DNA from: Neocallimastix lanati (nom. inval.)
Lineage: Eukaryota; Neocallimastigomycota; Neocallimastigomycetes; Neocallimastigales; Neocallimastigaceae
Length of the DNA stretch: 64,000 bases
Assembly (NCBI GenBank): GCA_016946835.1
Contig: JACVTC010000028.1
Coordinates: forward strand, 78,501 to 142,500
Reading direction: 5' to 3'
Below the pieces are notes generated by a model. That model did not search any database. It saw nothing but the letters and a program-made list of their open reading frames with translations, and was not told the DNA's origin. The position numbers and the translations under genes were made by a program. Shown here in pieces: positions 38,786 to 50,275 of the stretch (position 1 is the stretch's first letter; every line of letters begins with the position of its first letter).

Positions 38786-40041
38786 ATGAGATTTTTGAAA
38801 AACTTATTTGTTAATAGTCTAATACCTTTAGTAAGCTGTGGCGTAATAGTAAAAAGAGGAACTGGTTCAATTGATGATTTTTCACCTTATTCAGATGTCA
38901 AAAAAGATATCGAAGACAATATAAATAATTACAGTTATAATTTTTATAGTATTTTTAAAGATGGTCCAATATATACAGGTGATGCTACTGCCTATGGTAT
39001 GGCAACATCAGGTGGTAATTGTTTATTTCCAAAAGATGAATTTTATCAAGATATGATGTATGCTGCTTTAAATAGTAAACAATATTTAAGTGATTTAGGT
39101 AATTATATATAAAATATAAATTATTATATATATTATATGTACTAATATAATATAATTATTATGTATTATATATATTTTTTTAATTATTATGTATATATAT
39201 ATTTTATATGAATAATGTATTAAAATATTTCGAATATTTATTTAAACGATTTTTTTACATAATTATTTTATTTTTATAAAATATCAAAAAAAAAAAAAAA
39301 AAAAAAAAAATCAATAAAGGTTGTGGTACTTGTGCAGTTGTTGTTTCAACAGAACAACCATATAAACCAATTCGTGTAAGAGTAATTGATAGATGTCCAG
39401 AATGTAAACATGGTGATCTTGATTTAAGTAATAAAGCTTATAAAGCTTTAACCAACGAGGAACCTGGTAGAAGAAAGATTACTTGGGCTCTTATTCCATG
39501 TGATATAGATATTGCTGGTTTTAAGGCTTTAGTTAAACCAAATTCTGATATAAAATTCCAATTTAAAAGTGGTAGTTCTGCTTCATGGACTGAAGTTAAA
39601 GTTTATAATACTAGATACCCTGTAGCCAAAATGGAAGTTAAAGTTAAAGACAAATATGTTCGAATGACCCGACGTGATTACAACTATTGGTACAGAAAAG
39701 GTGAATTAGGTCTTGGTGATGGTCCTTTTGATTTTCGTGTTGTTTTAGCTGATGGTTCTACTATTGATGCTACTGGTGTGGAAATGAAAGTTCAAGAAAA
39801 TGATGAAGATTCTATTTATTCTACTGGTAAACAAAAAGTCACTGGTGCTACTGGTAAAACGGGATGGTTCAAAAGATTAATTAAAACTATCTTTTTAACT
39901 ATTGTTATTGTTGTTATAATTGCATTAGCATTATACCTTTCAATATTTATTTTTATTAAATTTCAGAAACATAAAATGAATACAAAGAGTCTTCCAGCAA
40001 TTCCTACAAAAAAAGAAACTATAAATACTAACGAATTATAA
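38786..40041 (+). CDS. Expansin-like protein with C-terminal membrane anchor
   Basis: Two exons, 38786-39098 and 39320-40041, give 344 residues. The 221-bp intron (GTAATTATAT...AATAAAG) contains an A tract. Splicing is supported because it restores an expansin cysteine motif across the junction (SDL-GCGTCAVV, residues 102-112). Residues 1-22 look like a signal peptide or signal anchor. Residues about 60-165 form the double-psi beta-barrel D1 domain: GDATAYG (65-71), the cysteine motif, DRCPEC (128-133) and DLDLSNKAY (137-145), which holds the Asp conserved in bacterial-type expansins. Residues about 170-270 resemble the D2 (CBM63-like) beta-sandwich. A hydrophobic helix at 294-317 (IFLTIVIVVIIALALY) and a basic 27-residue tail follow, giving type I surface anchoring. 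Expansins loosen cellulose networks without hydrolysis, so an anchored form may help attach to or open plant fibre, or act on the fungus's own wall. No dockerin is present. Confidence 0.9.
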
Positions 40042-40850
40042 CTAATAAACTAACAGTGAAACCATCTTTATTCGTTAATTTTTCTGATAGAATTATTTAA
40101 AAATATAAAACAACACTTTAACAACAGCAACAAAAAAAAATAATAATAAAAAACATAGAATAATAGTTATTAATATTAAATAAAATTATTATTTTTTTTT
40201 CTTTATATATATATATTTATTTTTAATACTATTAATGCAGAAATTTTTTAAATATATATATATCATGGTGAAAAGAAGAAATAATTATTAAAAATTTTTT
40301 ATACTTTAATCTTAATTTTTTTTTATTAAAAGTTTATTATACTTTTTTTTTCTATATTTTTATTTTTCTACTATTATACACGCGGTTTCATTTCAAATAT
40401 ATATATTATATATTTATTTTTTAATTTTTTTTTTTTATTAACTTCTAATATAAAAATTTTTGAATATTAATTATTAGTGTTACATTGGGTAAAATAATAA
40501 AAAGAAAAAAATATATATATATATTTTTTTTTTTTTTAATTTTTATTAAAAAGTTTTAAAAAAATAAAAGTTAAATTATTTATAAAGCATTATTTAATGT
40601 TCTATCTAAATGTTTTTAAGAGTTATTAAATATTCCATCTTTAAATAATATAAATATCTCATTATAAATTCAAATATATTATTTAAAAAATTCAAAAATA
40701 AAAAAAAAAAAAAAATTTATTTAGATAAAATAGAATAGAATAAAAAATAATCTCTAAATAAAATAGAGATTTAATTTAGTAATTTATAATATATTAATAA
40801 AAAAAATTTTTTTAAATAAAAAATAATATTTTTAATTATTTTTTTTTATC
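40042..40850. other. Spacer downstream of the expansin-like gene
   Basis: No gene is seen. It contains TA runs, T tracts and a short complex patch near 40378-40392 (CACGCGGTTTCATTT). No clear polyadenylation signal can be singled out because AATAAA-like strings are everywhere. Confidence 0.6.
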
Positions 40851-40871
40851 TATTTTGTGTGTATACAAAAA

Positions 40872-40902
<31 letters not shown>

Positions 40903-41850
40903 TAATAAAACATATTTAATAACAGTTATCTTTTTTTTTTTTTACCTATTTCGTTTTTATACAAGAAAATTTTTAATTTGCTATTTCGTTTTTATACAAG
41001 AAAATGTTTAATTTGCTTATTTATTCTTTTAGTAAAATAAATTACAAAATTAATAATAGTTCTTTTTCTTTTTCATTATTTTTTTCTTCTTTTAGTATTT
41101 TAATATAATAAGTTAAATAATTAAATATATGTATATATATATTTTTTAATTTCATCATATTACATAATTAATAATAGTTCTTTTTTTTTTTTTTTTCTTC
41201 ATTTTAAATTTTTTTTTTTTTAAAATTTTTTAATAAAGCTTAATTCTATTATTTGTAAGACATTCTAATCCCCAGTAGTTTGTATAGTTAAAAAAAATAA
41301 AAAAGAAATTTTTTTTTATCTATAATCAAATTTACATAATTTATAATAGTTTTTTTTTTTGTCTGTGTGTGTGGGTATACAAAAAAATTTATATATATAT
41401 ATATATAATAAAATATATTTATAATTAATAACAGTTATCTTTTTTTTTTTTTTACCTATTTCGTTTTTATACAAGAAAATTTTTAATTTACTTTTTTTAT
41501 TTTTTTTTAGTAAAATAAATTACAAAATTAATAATAGTTCTTTTTCTTTTTCATTATTTTTTTCTTCTTTTAATATTTTAATATAATAAATTAAATAATT
41601 AAATATATATATATATATATATTTTAATTTCATCATATTACATAATTAATAATAGTTTCTTTTTTTTTTTTTTTTTTTTCTTCATTTTAAATTTTTTTTT
41701 TTTATAATTTTCTAATAAAGCTTAATTCTATTATTTGTAAGACATTCTAATCCCCAGTAGTTTGTATAGTTAAAAAAAATAAAAAAGAAATTTTTTTTTA
41801 TCTATAATCAAATTTACATAATTTATAATAGTTTTTTTTTTTTTATCATA
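40851..41850. repeat. Tandem duplication of a ~500-bp segment
   Basis: Two successive copies share, in order, GTATACAAAAAAA, AACAGTTATC (40921 and 41430), ACCTATTTCGTTTTTATACA, AATTACAAAATTAATAATAG, TTAATTTCATCATATTACAT, CATTCTAATCCCCAGTAG (41261 and 41743) and TCTATAATCAAATTTACATA. Copy spacing drifts from 509 to 482 bp through indels in T and TA runs. Within copy 1 the ATTTCGTTTTTATACAAG block is itself doubled. There is no coding potential. Confidence 0.85.
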
Positions 41851-42398
41851 AAGTTTAACAGTAGAACTTTATATTATAATATTTTTTTTTTCATTTAACA
41901 ATTTTCTATAATGCATAGTATATCCAATTGATGAATTTTCATTCAATTTCATTAGATTCATTAGTATACTTATATTAAGAATTATCGTTCAATTTCATTA
42001 TATTCACTAACATATCCATTTTAAAATTTATCATTCATTAAGTCATCTTTTATTTAATTATTCATATTATTATTTATACTACTTTAATATATATGAATTG
42101 CAATATCACCTTAAATAACCAACATTCATATTATTTGATTATATTATCTATAATTCCATTTAATATTTCTTTATATTAATGATTTTGACTTGTATTTTAC
42201 CTGAGAAATTCATATTTATGAATGTGGTAAAAAAAAGAAAAAAAAGGAAAAATATTAATTTACTTTTACTTTATTATATATTAAAAATGAAAGTATTTAC
42301 AAAAAAGTAATAATAATAATAATTTTAATTATAATTCTTTCAAACATTTTACAATATTATTAAATTATTTTAGAAAGCAAGATAGTTCTCTATCCGTA

Positions 42399-42468
<70 letters not shown>

Positions 42469-42830
42469 ATTTTTTTTTATTTTATTTTTCAAAAAAATTA
42501 TTTTTTAAAAATTTAAACTATTAATATTTCTTATAAAATAATTTTTAGTTATATATAACATTTAATATCAGAAATTATACATATATTTTATTATGAGTTT
42601 ATTTATTTATTTTATTACTTTTATATTAAGAAAGATCTATTCATTTAAGAATATGTCATTACATGTTATTTATAATTTTTTTTTTTAAAATAGTCTGACA
42701 TTAATGATAACATTTAATGTTTCACTCCATGATACTATCAAATAGAAATATTTTACATTTACTAATATAACATAATGTACAGTATAATTAAATACATAAC
42801 TACGATATTTAACATTCCTCTTACATTGGT
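41851..42830. other. Spacer with A tract
   Basis: No gene. It includes a two-copy TTCAATTTCATTA-type block at 41940-42010, a TA run and then an A tract of about 42 (42426-42467). Confidence 0.6.
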
Positions 42831-42835
42831 ATTTG

Positions 42836-43710
42836 CTAAATTTCCATGATGAAATCGACAAAATATTTGAGCTTAGATCCAGAAATATTTTTGGTTAATG
42901 AATCTGCTATCATTAAATTAGAACCAATAAATATTAATTTAATTTAATTTCTTTTTTTTTTTTTTTTTTTAATAAAAATTCATCTTGAACATATTTGTAT
43001 TTTGTATCCATATGTTTTGAATAATTCGTTTACTAATTTTTTTTATTCATATTGCTTGTTTTGTACATTCTCTTAAACTTGAATTGAATATTCGGCTTCT
43101 GTGGTTGATAAGGCTATATTTTTTCTAAGTAATTGATTTCCATGATTATTGGACTATTTCCTAATACGAAGATATATCCTGAACTGGATCTTCTTTTAAT
43201 TTCACCACTAGCGAAATTTAGATCATAATGAGTTCTTAAATTTTATCTTTCAATTATAATGGATTAAATAGTCTTTTGTACTTTTAAAGTATTTTAAATA
43301 TTTGAATATCTGAATTTAAATCAGCCTCCGTTAGATTCTTAGTAAATCTTATTTCTTGATTTACTATAAATGCTATATCTGAACCTGCTTTTTGTTAATA
43401 CATATAATAGGGATCTAATCGATCTTTTATAATCAATTTTGTAAATTCTTTTTTCAGAATTTTCCTTATCTTCTAATTTTGTATTAATATATGGGGGTTT
43501 TAGTTTTTTTAGGATTGTATATATTATAATTACTGTCTTTTTAATATAATCAATATGATTAATTTTGTAGCATTTATTTGTTTTAATTATATTAATTCTA
43601 ATGACGATGTTTGTTTGCTCTTTTATCTGTTTGTATTTATGTTTTATCTTTGTAAAAACTTTGGTAATTTCATTATTCCTTTCTGAAATTAATATGTTAG
43701 TAATAGGCAT
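42836..43710 (-). pseudogene. Decayed Ty1/copia retrotransposon pol (RT end and RNase H)
   Basis: On the minus strand a frameshifted but readable copia-type pol C-terminus runs from about 43710 down to a stop at 42838-42836. Readable pieces in order are the end of the reverse transcriptase region (KINHIDYIKK, then KPPYINTKLED), the characteristic segment around YKIDYKRSIRSLLYVLTKSR (family form ends IGSLLYL..TRPDI), then RNase H pieces SSGYIFVLGNSPI and NIALSTTEAEYSIQ, CTKQAI, and finally MIADSLTKNISGSKLKYFVD, the usual copia pol ending. At least three frameshifts or stops and a T-tract insertion (about 42951-42970) break it. Gag, integrase and LTRs are not visible. The open frame at 43339-43710 is only a fragment of this relic, not a gene. 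Confidence 0.85.
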
Positions 43711-44600
43711 AATTTATAATTTATTATTTTTATATTTATCAAATAAACAATTATATGTATTATATTGAATTAACACTAAAGAAAATTCTTAAACAAAATG
43801 AAAAAGATTAACATCTTTTATTAAATAAATATTTGAAATAAAATTATTAATAAAAGGTATATAATGATAAAAAATACTAATAATTATATAATTATTTAAG
43901 TTGTATCGTGGATAAAAATTTTTATAATTTGTTAATCTTTTAATATATATATTGTTCCAAATATTTTCATTGATATATTTTATTTAATTGTATTTCATCA
44001 TACAGATTTACATGTATTATAAAATATTGTGTAACGTTTAAAGAAAACTTTATTAATTATTATATTTTTTAATAAATTTTATAAATTGTTTTTTTTTTTT
44101 TTTTTTTTTATTAAACAATTGGTTATTTTTTATAAAAAAAATAACCAATTTAGTAAAAAAACAAAAAACAAAAAAAAATTAATATTGTATATCATTAATA
44201 ATTTAATTAAATCTTGAAGCTTGAAGATTTGAATTAAAAAAAAAAAAAAATTATTTTATATATTTTCATATTTCTCTTATCGTTATATTTTTGTTTTTAT
44301 TTTTATTTTTTTAACTTTAATTATTTAATTATATAATTTATAATCATTTATATAAACAAAAATATATATATATAAAATATATATAAATATCAAAAAATAT
44401 ATGTAAAAAATAAAAAGTATTAATGAAAAGAAAAAAGATTTTAAAAAATTTATTAATTAAATAAGCTAGCTTTGATAAATGTATTCATAAAAAATCAAAG
44501 AAATTATATTTTAAACCAATTAAGAAAGTTGTTTCGAAGTTCAAATTATTTTTTTACTATATTAATAATACGAAAAATAAAAAAATAAAAATACTTGTAA
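43711..44600. other. Spacer with a short hairpin
   Basis: No gene. A small inverted repeat (ATTGGTTATTTTTTAT with AAAAAAAATAACCAAT, about 44116-44150) and a small CTTGAAGCTTGAAG patch (44214) are present. I found no matching long terminal repeat for the adjacent copia relic. Confidence 0.55.
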
Positions 44601-44651
44601 TATATTCTTTAAACCATTTTTTTGCTAGTCATATAATTAATATCTACTACT

Positions 44652-44828
44652 TTTGCTAGAAATGCTAAAATTTCTGTTGTTTGTTTTAGTTCAAATATTA
44701 ATGTAAAAATTGGAAATAAAAAATATTCTTTAACTATAAAACTAAAAAATCCGTTTCATTATTTTAATCAACTATTAGTGGTTAATAACTCTGTAGTCAC
44801 TTTATCAAATAACTTTGTAAAAATTTAA
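44652..44828 (+). pseudogene. Short coding-like fragment, origin unknown
   Basis: One frame stays open from 44652 to the TAA at 44826-44828 with a balanced composition (FARNAKISVVCFSSNINV, then KIGNKKYSLTIKLKNPFHYF). There is no ATG at the head. The codon pattern looks coding rather than random A/T, so it is probably a fragment of a former gene, perhaps the same one as the relic starting near 45033. No family is recognised. Confidence 0.35.
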
Positions 44829-45032
44829 TATATATATATATATATATTATTTAATTCATTTCAAAAAAAAAAAAATTTATTTCAATCTTAATATATAAAT
44901 AAATATTTTATGAATATATATTTATATCACTATATCATAGATATATATATATATATTATTAATTTTTAAAGTTTTTTATTTTAAAGTTTTTTATTAAAAC
45001 TACTATTATAATTATTTAAGTATTAAATATAT

Positions 45033-45933
45033 GAAATTGCTGAAAATGAATTACGTACTTTAATCAAAGGTGTAACAACAACACATAATGAATTCTTCTG
45101 AAAAAAAAAATACACCGTTAAGAATTATTTTGTTAAGAATCCATATCAACTTCCAATTGTTTATAAATGGATTAGATGTGCTGGTAAAGGAGAATTATTT
45201 AATGATTTTGATATTCCAATTGTCTCTATCACTGGTACTAAAAGTAAAAAACTTTTTACAACCAAGATAGTACCTTTGATTTAAATGCTGATGAAAGTTG
45301 TATGCATTTCATAGAATACTTTAATTATTCCTACAAGGATTATGTTAATGTTAAAAGAGGACTCGATGAATATGATTCTCTAAAGCGTTATACTATCGAT
45401 AAGTTATTATCAAATTCTACTCTCAGGGATTATTTTTAAATCATTCTTAAAACTATTGTTATGAAGGTATTTAACCCTGGTGTCAATTGGTAAACGTTTA
45501 AATTATTTAGTTGAATGTCATCATCCAGTGGATGAATGAAATTACGATACTTATAATAAATTTTTCAATTCATAAAGATTTTGGAAAGCGATTAAAATGG
45601 ACTATGAATGATTTCGAAATTAATATTAACACCGCTACTGTACATGGTGCTACTTATGGTATTAAAGAATTTTTTTTTACCTACGTGCTAAGAATATTAA
45701 AAAGGAATTTAGAATTAATGTTATTTGAGGTAAAAAAAAAAAAAATTACATTAACAAATTTAAAAAAAGTTCTAATAAAAAAGGTAATAATAACAACACT
45801 TAATTTTGATAATATTTATGAATCTAGTGAAGGTAGATATCCAGACAATCAATGCTGTTATAAATATGGCTATTGTGGTAATGGTTACCAATTTAATTTT
45901 GGTTCATGTAGAAATCATTATCATTATTATTAA
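45033..45933 (+). pseudogene. Frameshifted relic ending in a chitin-binding-like motif
   Basis: Coding-like sequence changes frame several times. Readable pieces are EIAENELRTLIKGVTTTHNE (from 45033), YTVKNYFVKNPYQLPIVYKW and GKGELFNDFDIPIVSITGT (45105-45250), FYNQDSTFDLNADESC and YDSLKRYTIDKLLSN (45255-45440), and after further breaks a last open frame to 45933. The end reads GRYPDNQCCYKYGYCGNGYQ then FNFGSC, which matches the cysteine/aromatic pattern of a type 1 chitin-binding (CBM18) domain but lacks its first cysteines. The upstream pieces are not from a family I know. Short A-rich gaps at some breaks could be introns, but an in-frame TGA at about 45099 and frameshifts in A runs favour a pseudogene. 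The separate open frames at 45088 and 45511 are parts of it. Confidence 0.55.
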
Positions 45934-46889
45934 TATCAAAAATAGAATTAAAAAAAAAAATTAAATAAAGATATAGTTTGTTATAATTAATAATAATAAA
46001 ATTAATATAAATTAATTAAAAAATAATAAATAAAAAATAATATGAAAAAGAAAAATTAAAAATACCTTAAATAAATAAAAAAGAACACAAGTTAAAAAAA
46101 TATATAATAATAATATAATCATTATAAAATTAGATAAATAATATAAAAGATTATGAATATAAAAAATAAAGTAAAAAATAGAATAAAAAAAATTGAATAA
46201 AATAAAAAAATTTATATATATACATCATAAATAAAATAAATTGTATTCTCAAATTATTTAAAAATTTTTTAATTGTTTTCTCAAATTACCAAAATTACAT
46301 TTAGAATATCACAATTAAAATAATTTTAAAGTAAAGTTGATTTCTAAAGTATATTTCTAAACTCTTAATTTACATATAAATTTTCAAAATAATAAATAAA
46401 TAAATTTTAATTATAATTATTATAAAGATTTTAATTATTCTTTATTAATAATTATTTATTATTATTATTACCTATAATAATAAAAATTAATAGAAATAAT
46501 AAATAATAATAATAATAATAATAATAATAATTTATTTATATAATAATCATAATCATATTTATAATAATAACAATTTATAGAAATGATATAAATAATGATA
46601 TGGTTCAACTTCCTTTATAATATAATTTATAAATAATCATTAAATCATCAATAACAATTATCTAACCTTTAAATTTCATTTTTGTCTATCTAAGAAATAC
46701 TTGATAATAATAATAATAATATTATTTTTTTATATAATAATAATTTAATTATATAATAATCATGATCATATTTATAATAATAACAATTTATAGAAATGAT
46801 ATAACTAATAAATACCTAACCTTTAAATTTCATTTTTGTCTAAATCTAAGAAATCAAAGTTTATTTAAATAATTAAATGAATAAATGAA

Positions 46890-46957
<68 letters not shown>

Positions 46958-47255
46958 AATAGATATGTATTAAAAAATAAATAGTTTAATAAATTATTAT
47001 ACACAAATGAATAGTAAATAAATAAAAAATAATAAATAAATAGGTAAATAAATAAATAAAATTAATTTTAACCTATGAAATTTTATTATTCTATCAAAAA
47101 TTTTTATTGATAAGAAATGATAAAAAATTAATCTTTATCCTTTATTTTTTATCAATTTAATTTAACCAATAAAGTGATATGATAATGATTTCAAAAAGAT
47201 AATTATTTAAATAACTATTATTATTGAATTTAATATATTATTTTTATTATTTTAA

Positions 47256-47338
<83 letters not shown>

Positions 47339-47863
47339 ATATTAAACATAATTATAAAAAATAGTAAGAATAATAATAATATTAGTATTGAAATATACAA
47401 TTACTATGAACTTCAAAATAAAATATTTACAACTTTTTTTACTCTTTTTTTCTAATTAGAGATTTATAAAAGTAAAAGAACAATTAAATGAAAATTTTCT
47501 TTAATAAGAATTTGTTAATTTAAAACTAGATTTTTTAAATAAAATTAATTAATATTTAATTTAATGTAAATGAATAGTTAAATAAATTTAAATAAACAAT
47601 TTATCTCAGTTGAAAATTAATATTAAGAAAAAAAAAGATAATCAAGTGATTAATAATATATATATGTTATCTATAATCCTTATTGAAGTCCAATAAAATT
47701 CTGCAATCAATTATCTATTATTTCTTTAAAATAATACAATATAAATGAATTAAATTTATTAATTAGTGTTTCAATTATAATATTGATTATATTTAAAATT
47801 TCTTATTATATTTAATAAATATGTATTTTTTGTGTAACTTTTTAATTATTTATGATAATTACT

Positions 47864-47894
<31 letters not shown>

Positions 47895-48093
47895 AACTAT
47901 AAATACAATGGAATTTCACTTATGGTTGATTTTCACTATTCAATAATTAATTATCTTTATAAAATAAATTATAAAAGTAATTTTATTAAAGTATTAATTT
48001 ACTTTAGTTATACCAATAAAAGTATTTCTATTATATCTTATTTTAAATAAATAAAATAAATTTTTTTATCTTTTTGAATTAATTTAGTAAAGA
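45934..48093. other. Spacer with AAAT arrays and a ~210-bp duplication
   Basis: No gene. A segment with ATCATATTTATAATAATAAC, AATTTATAGAAATGATATAA and CTAACCTTTAAATTTCATTT is present twice (46535-46695 and 46745-46855). AAAT arrays lie at 46875-46955 and 47253-47341. An A tract (about 47864-47891) lies 200 bp upstream of the glutamate dehydrogenase gene. Confidence 0.75.
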
Positions 48094-49539
48094 ATGGCTG
48101 AATTCAACTTATCTCACGGTATTGAACCAGAATTCGAACAAGCTCGTGATGAAATTCTTAAGTCTTTAACTGAATCTACTGTTTTCGAAAAGAATCCAGA
48201 TCTTAAGAGATGTATTCCTGTTATTGTTGAACCAGAAAGAGTTATTCAATTCCGTGTTACTTGGGAAGATGATCAAGGTAATGCTCAAGTTAACCGTGGT
48301 TACCGTGTTCAATTTAACTCTGCTATTGGTCCATACAAAGGTGGTTTAAGATTCCATCCATCTGTTAACCTTTCCATTCTTAAGTTCTTAGGTTTTGAAC
48401 AAATCTTCAAGAATGCTTTAACTGGTCTTCCAATTGGTGGTGGTAAGGGTGGTTCCAATTTCGATCCACACGGTAAGTCTGACAATGAAATCAGAAGATT
48501 CTGTCAAGCTTTTATGACTGAACTTCACCGTCATATTGGTGCTGATATTGATGTTCCAGCTGGTGATATTGGTGTTGGTGGTCGTGAAGTCGGTTTCTTA
48601 TATGGTGCCTACAAGCGTCTTCAACAAAAACGTGACTTTGGTGTCCTTACAGGTAAGGATACTCGTTTTGGTCTTAGTGGTTCTTTCATTCGTCCAGAAG
48701 CTACTGGTTATGGTTTAATTTACTTTGTCCAAAACATGCTTACTTACTTAGGTAAGGATATTAAGGGAAAATACGTTGCCGTTTCTGGTTCTGGTAATGT
48801 CGCTCAATATGCTGCTGAAAAGTTAATTCAACTTGGTGCCGTTGTTCTTTCCTTATCTGATTCTCGTGGTGCCCTCATTGTTAAGGATCCATCTAAGCCA
48901 TTTAACAATGATGATCTTAAATTCATTGCTGAACTTAAGGTAAGAAAGGGTTCTCTTGAAGAACTTTCTGGTGATGCTCGTTTCACTTGGTTACCAGGAG
49001 AAAGACCATGGAAACATCTTCCAAAGGTTGACATTGCTCTTCCATGTGCTACTCAAAATGAAAATGATGCTGATGATGTTGAAGCTTTAGTTAAGGCTGG
49101 ATGTTTCCTTATTGCTGAAGGTTCAAACATGGGTTCTACTGATGCTGCTGTTCAAAAGATGGAAGCTCTTCGTAGTGCTTACAATGAATCTGTTAAGGCT
49201 GGTAAGCCAACTGCTCCATTCTGGTATGCCCCAGGTAAGGCTTCTAACGCTGGTGGTGTTGCTGTTTCAGCTCTTGAAATGGCTCAAAACTCTCAACGTA
49301 TGACTTGGGCTCCAAAACGTGTTGATGAAGAATTAAACAATATTATGACTAATATCTTCAATGAATCTGTTGATAATTCTGCTACTTACACTCGTGAAGA
49401 TTTAGGTGCTACTGTCAAGTCTTCTGCTAACAAGGCTGATGCTGTTGTTTCTGCTCTTCCATCTCTTGTCCAAGGTGCCAATATTACTGGTTTCCTTAAG
49501 GTTGCTAACGCTATGAAGATTCACGGCGACTGGTGGTAA
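48094..49539 (+). CDS. NADP-type glutamate dehydrogenase
   Basis: A single-exon, 481-residue enzyme of the hexameric family that interconverts 2-oxoglutarate plus ammonium and glutamate, here most likely the NADPH-dependent assimilatory fungal type. Visible features are RVQFNSAIGPYKGGLRFHPS (71-90), the Gly-rich GLPIGGGKGG (111-120) with the catalytic-site lysine at 118, DVPAGDIGVGGREVG (153-167), the Rossmann motif SGSGNVAQYAA (231-241), ALPCATQNE (315-323) and EGSNMGST (342-349). Residues 1-60 match the small N-terminal helices of the fungal form and no targeting peptide is evident, so it is probably cytosolic. It is about 25 residues longer than typical fungal enzymes (about 450-460), mainly from an insert around 428-453 before ALPSLVQGANI. 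Codon use is strongly C/G-enriched at preferred third positions (AAG, GGT, TTC, ATC), as in highly expressed genes. The start context is AAAGAATGGC. Confidence 0.97.
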   Translation: MAEFNLSHGIEPEFEQARDEILKSLTESTVFEKNPDLKRCIPVIVEPERVIQFRVTWEDDQGNAQVNRGYRVQFNSAIGPYKGGLRFHPSVNLSILKFLGFEQIFKNALTGLPIGGGKGGSNFDPHGKSDNEIRRFCQAFMTELHRHIGADIDVPAGDIGVGGREVGFLYGAYKRLQQKRDFGVLTGKDTRFGLSGSFIRPEATGYGLIYFVQNMLTYLGKDIKGKYVAVSGSGNVAQYAAEKLIQLGAVVLSLSDSRGALIVKDPSKPFNNDDLKFIAELKVRKGSLEELSGDARFTWLPGERPWKHLPKVDIALPCATQNENDADDVEALVKAGCFLIAEGSNMGSTDAAVQKMEALRSAYNESVKAGKPTAPFWYAPGKASNAGGVAVSALEMAQNSQRMTWAPKRVDEELNNIMTNIFNESVDNSATYTREDLGATVKSSANKADAVVSALPSLVQGANITGFLKVANAMKIHGDWW

Positions 49540-49851
49540 ATTAATTAATTATAAAAGGGAAATTACTGTATTTAAAGCTTAAAAAAAAATTATAATTAGT
49601 ATTAATATTAAATAATTACGAAGTATGAAATAAATTAAATATTTATTTCATATAATTTAAGAATAAATAATAAAAATAATAACGAAAAAAAAAAAATAAA
49701 CTATTTTATAAATTATACCAATATAGATATGTTATTTAAAAAAATAGATTTATAAATTATGTTAAATAATATAACATAATAATAAAATTTTGAACATGTA
49801 AATTAAAATATATATAAATAAATAAAATATAAATAATGAAATTAATATAAT
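49540..49851. other. 3' flank of the glutamate dehydrogenase gene
   Basis: A/T spacer with AAATAA-type strings near 49630-49690 that could serve polyadenylation. Nothing else is seen. Confidence 0.5.
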
Positions 49852-50246
49852 TTATTATTTATTATTTATTATTTATTATTTATTATTTATTATTTATTAT
49901 TTATTATTTATTATTTATTATTTATTATTTATTATTTATTATTTATTATTTATTATTTATTATTTATTATTTATTATTTATTATTTATTATTTATTATTT
50001 ATTATTTATTATTTATTATTTATTATTTATTATTTATTATTTATTATTTATTATTTATTATTTATTATTTATTATTTATTATTTATTATTTATTATTTAT
50101 TATTTATTATTTATTATTTATTATTTATTATTTATTATTTATTATTTATTATTTATTATTTATTATTTATTATTTATTATTTATTATTTATTATTTATTA
50201 TTTATTATTTATTATTTATTATTTATTATTTATTATTTATTATTAG
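49852..50246. repeat. (TTATTTA)n heptanucleotide array, near perfect
   Basis: About 390 bp, or some 55 copies, of the TTATTTA heptamer with hardly any interruption. It ends directly at the reverse transcriptase relic. The array is much more uniform than the one at 37253-37745, which suggests recent expansion. Confidence 0.97.
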
Positions 50247-50275
50247 TATTTCAATTTTATTTCAAAAATTTATCT

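Noticed and set aside
48536-49303. Alternative frames within glutamate dehydrogenase
   Set aside because: Overlap the well-supported enzyme gene in other frames or on the opposite strand.
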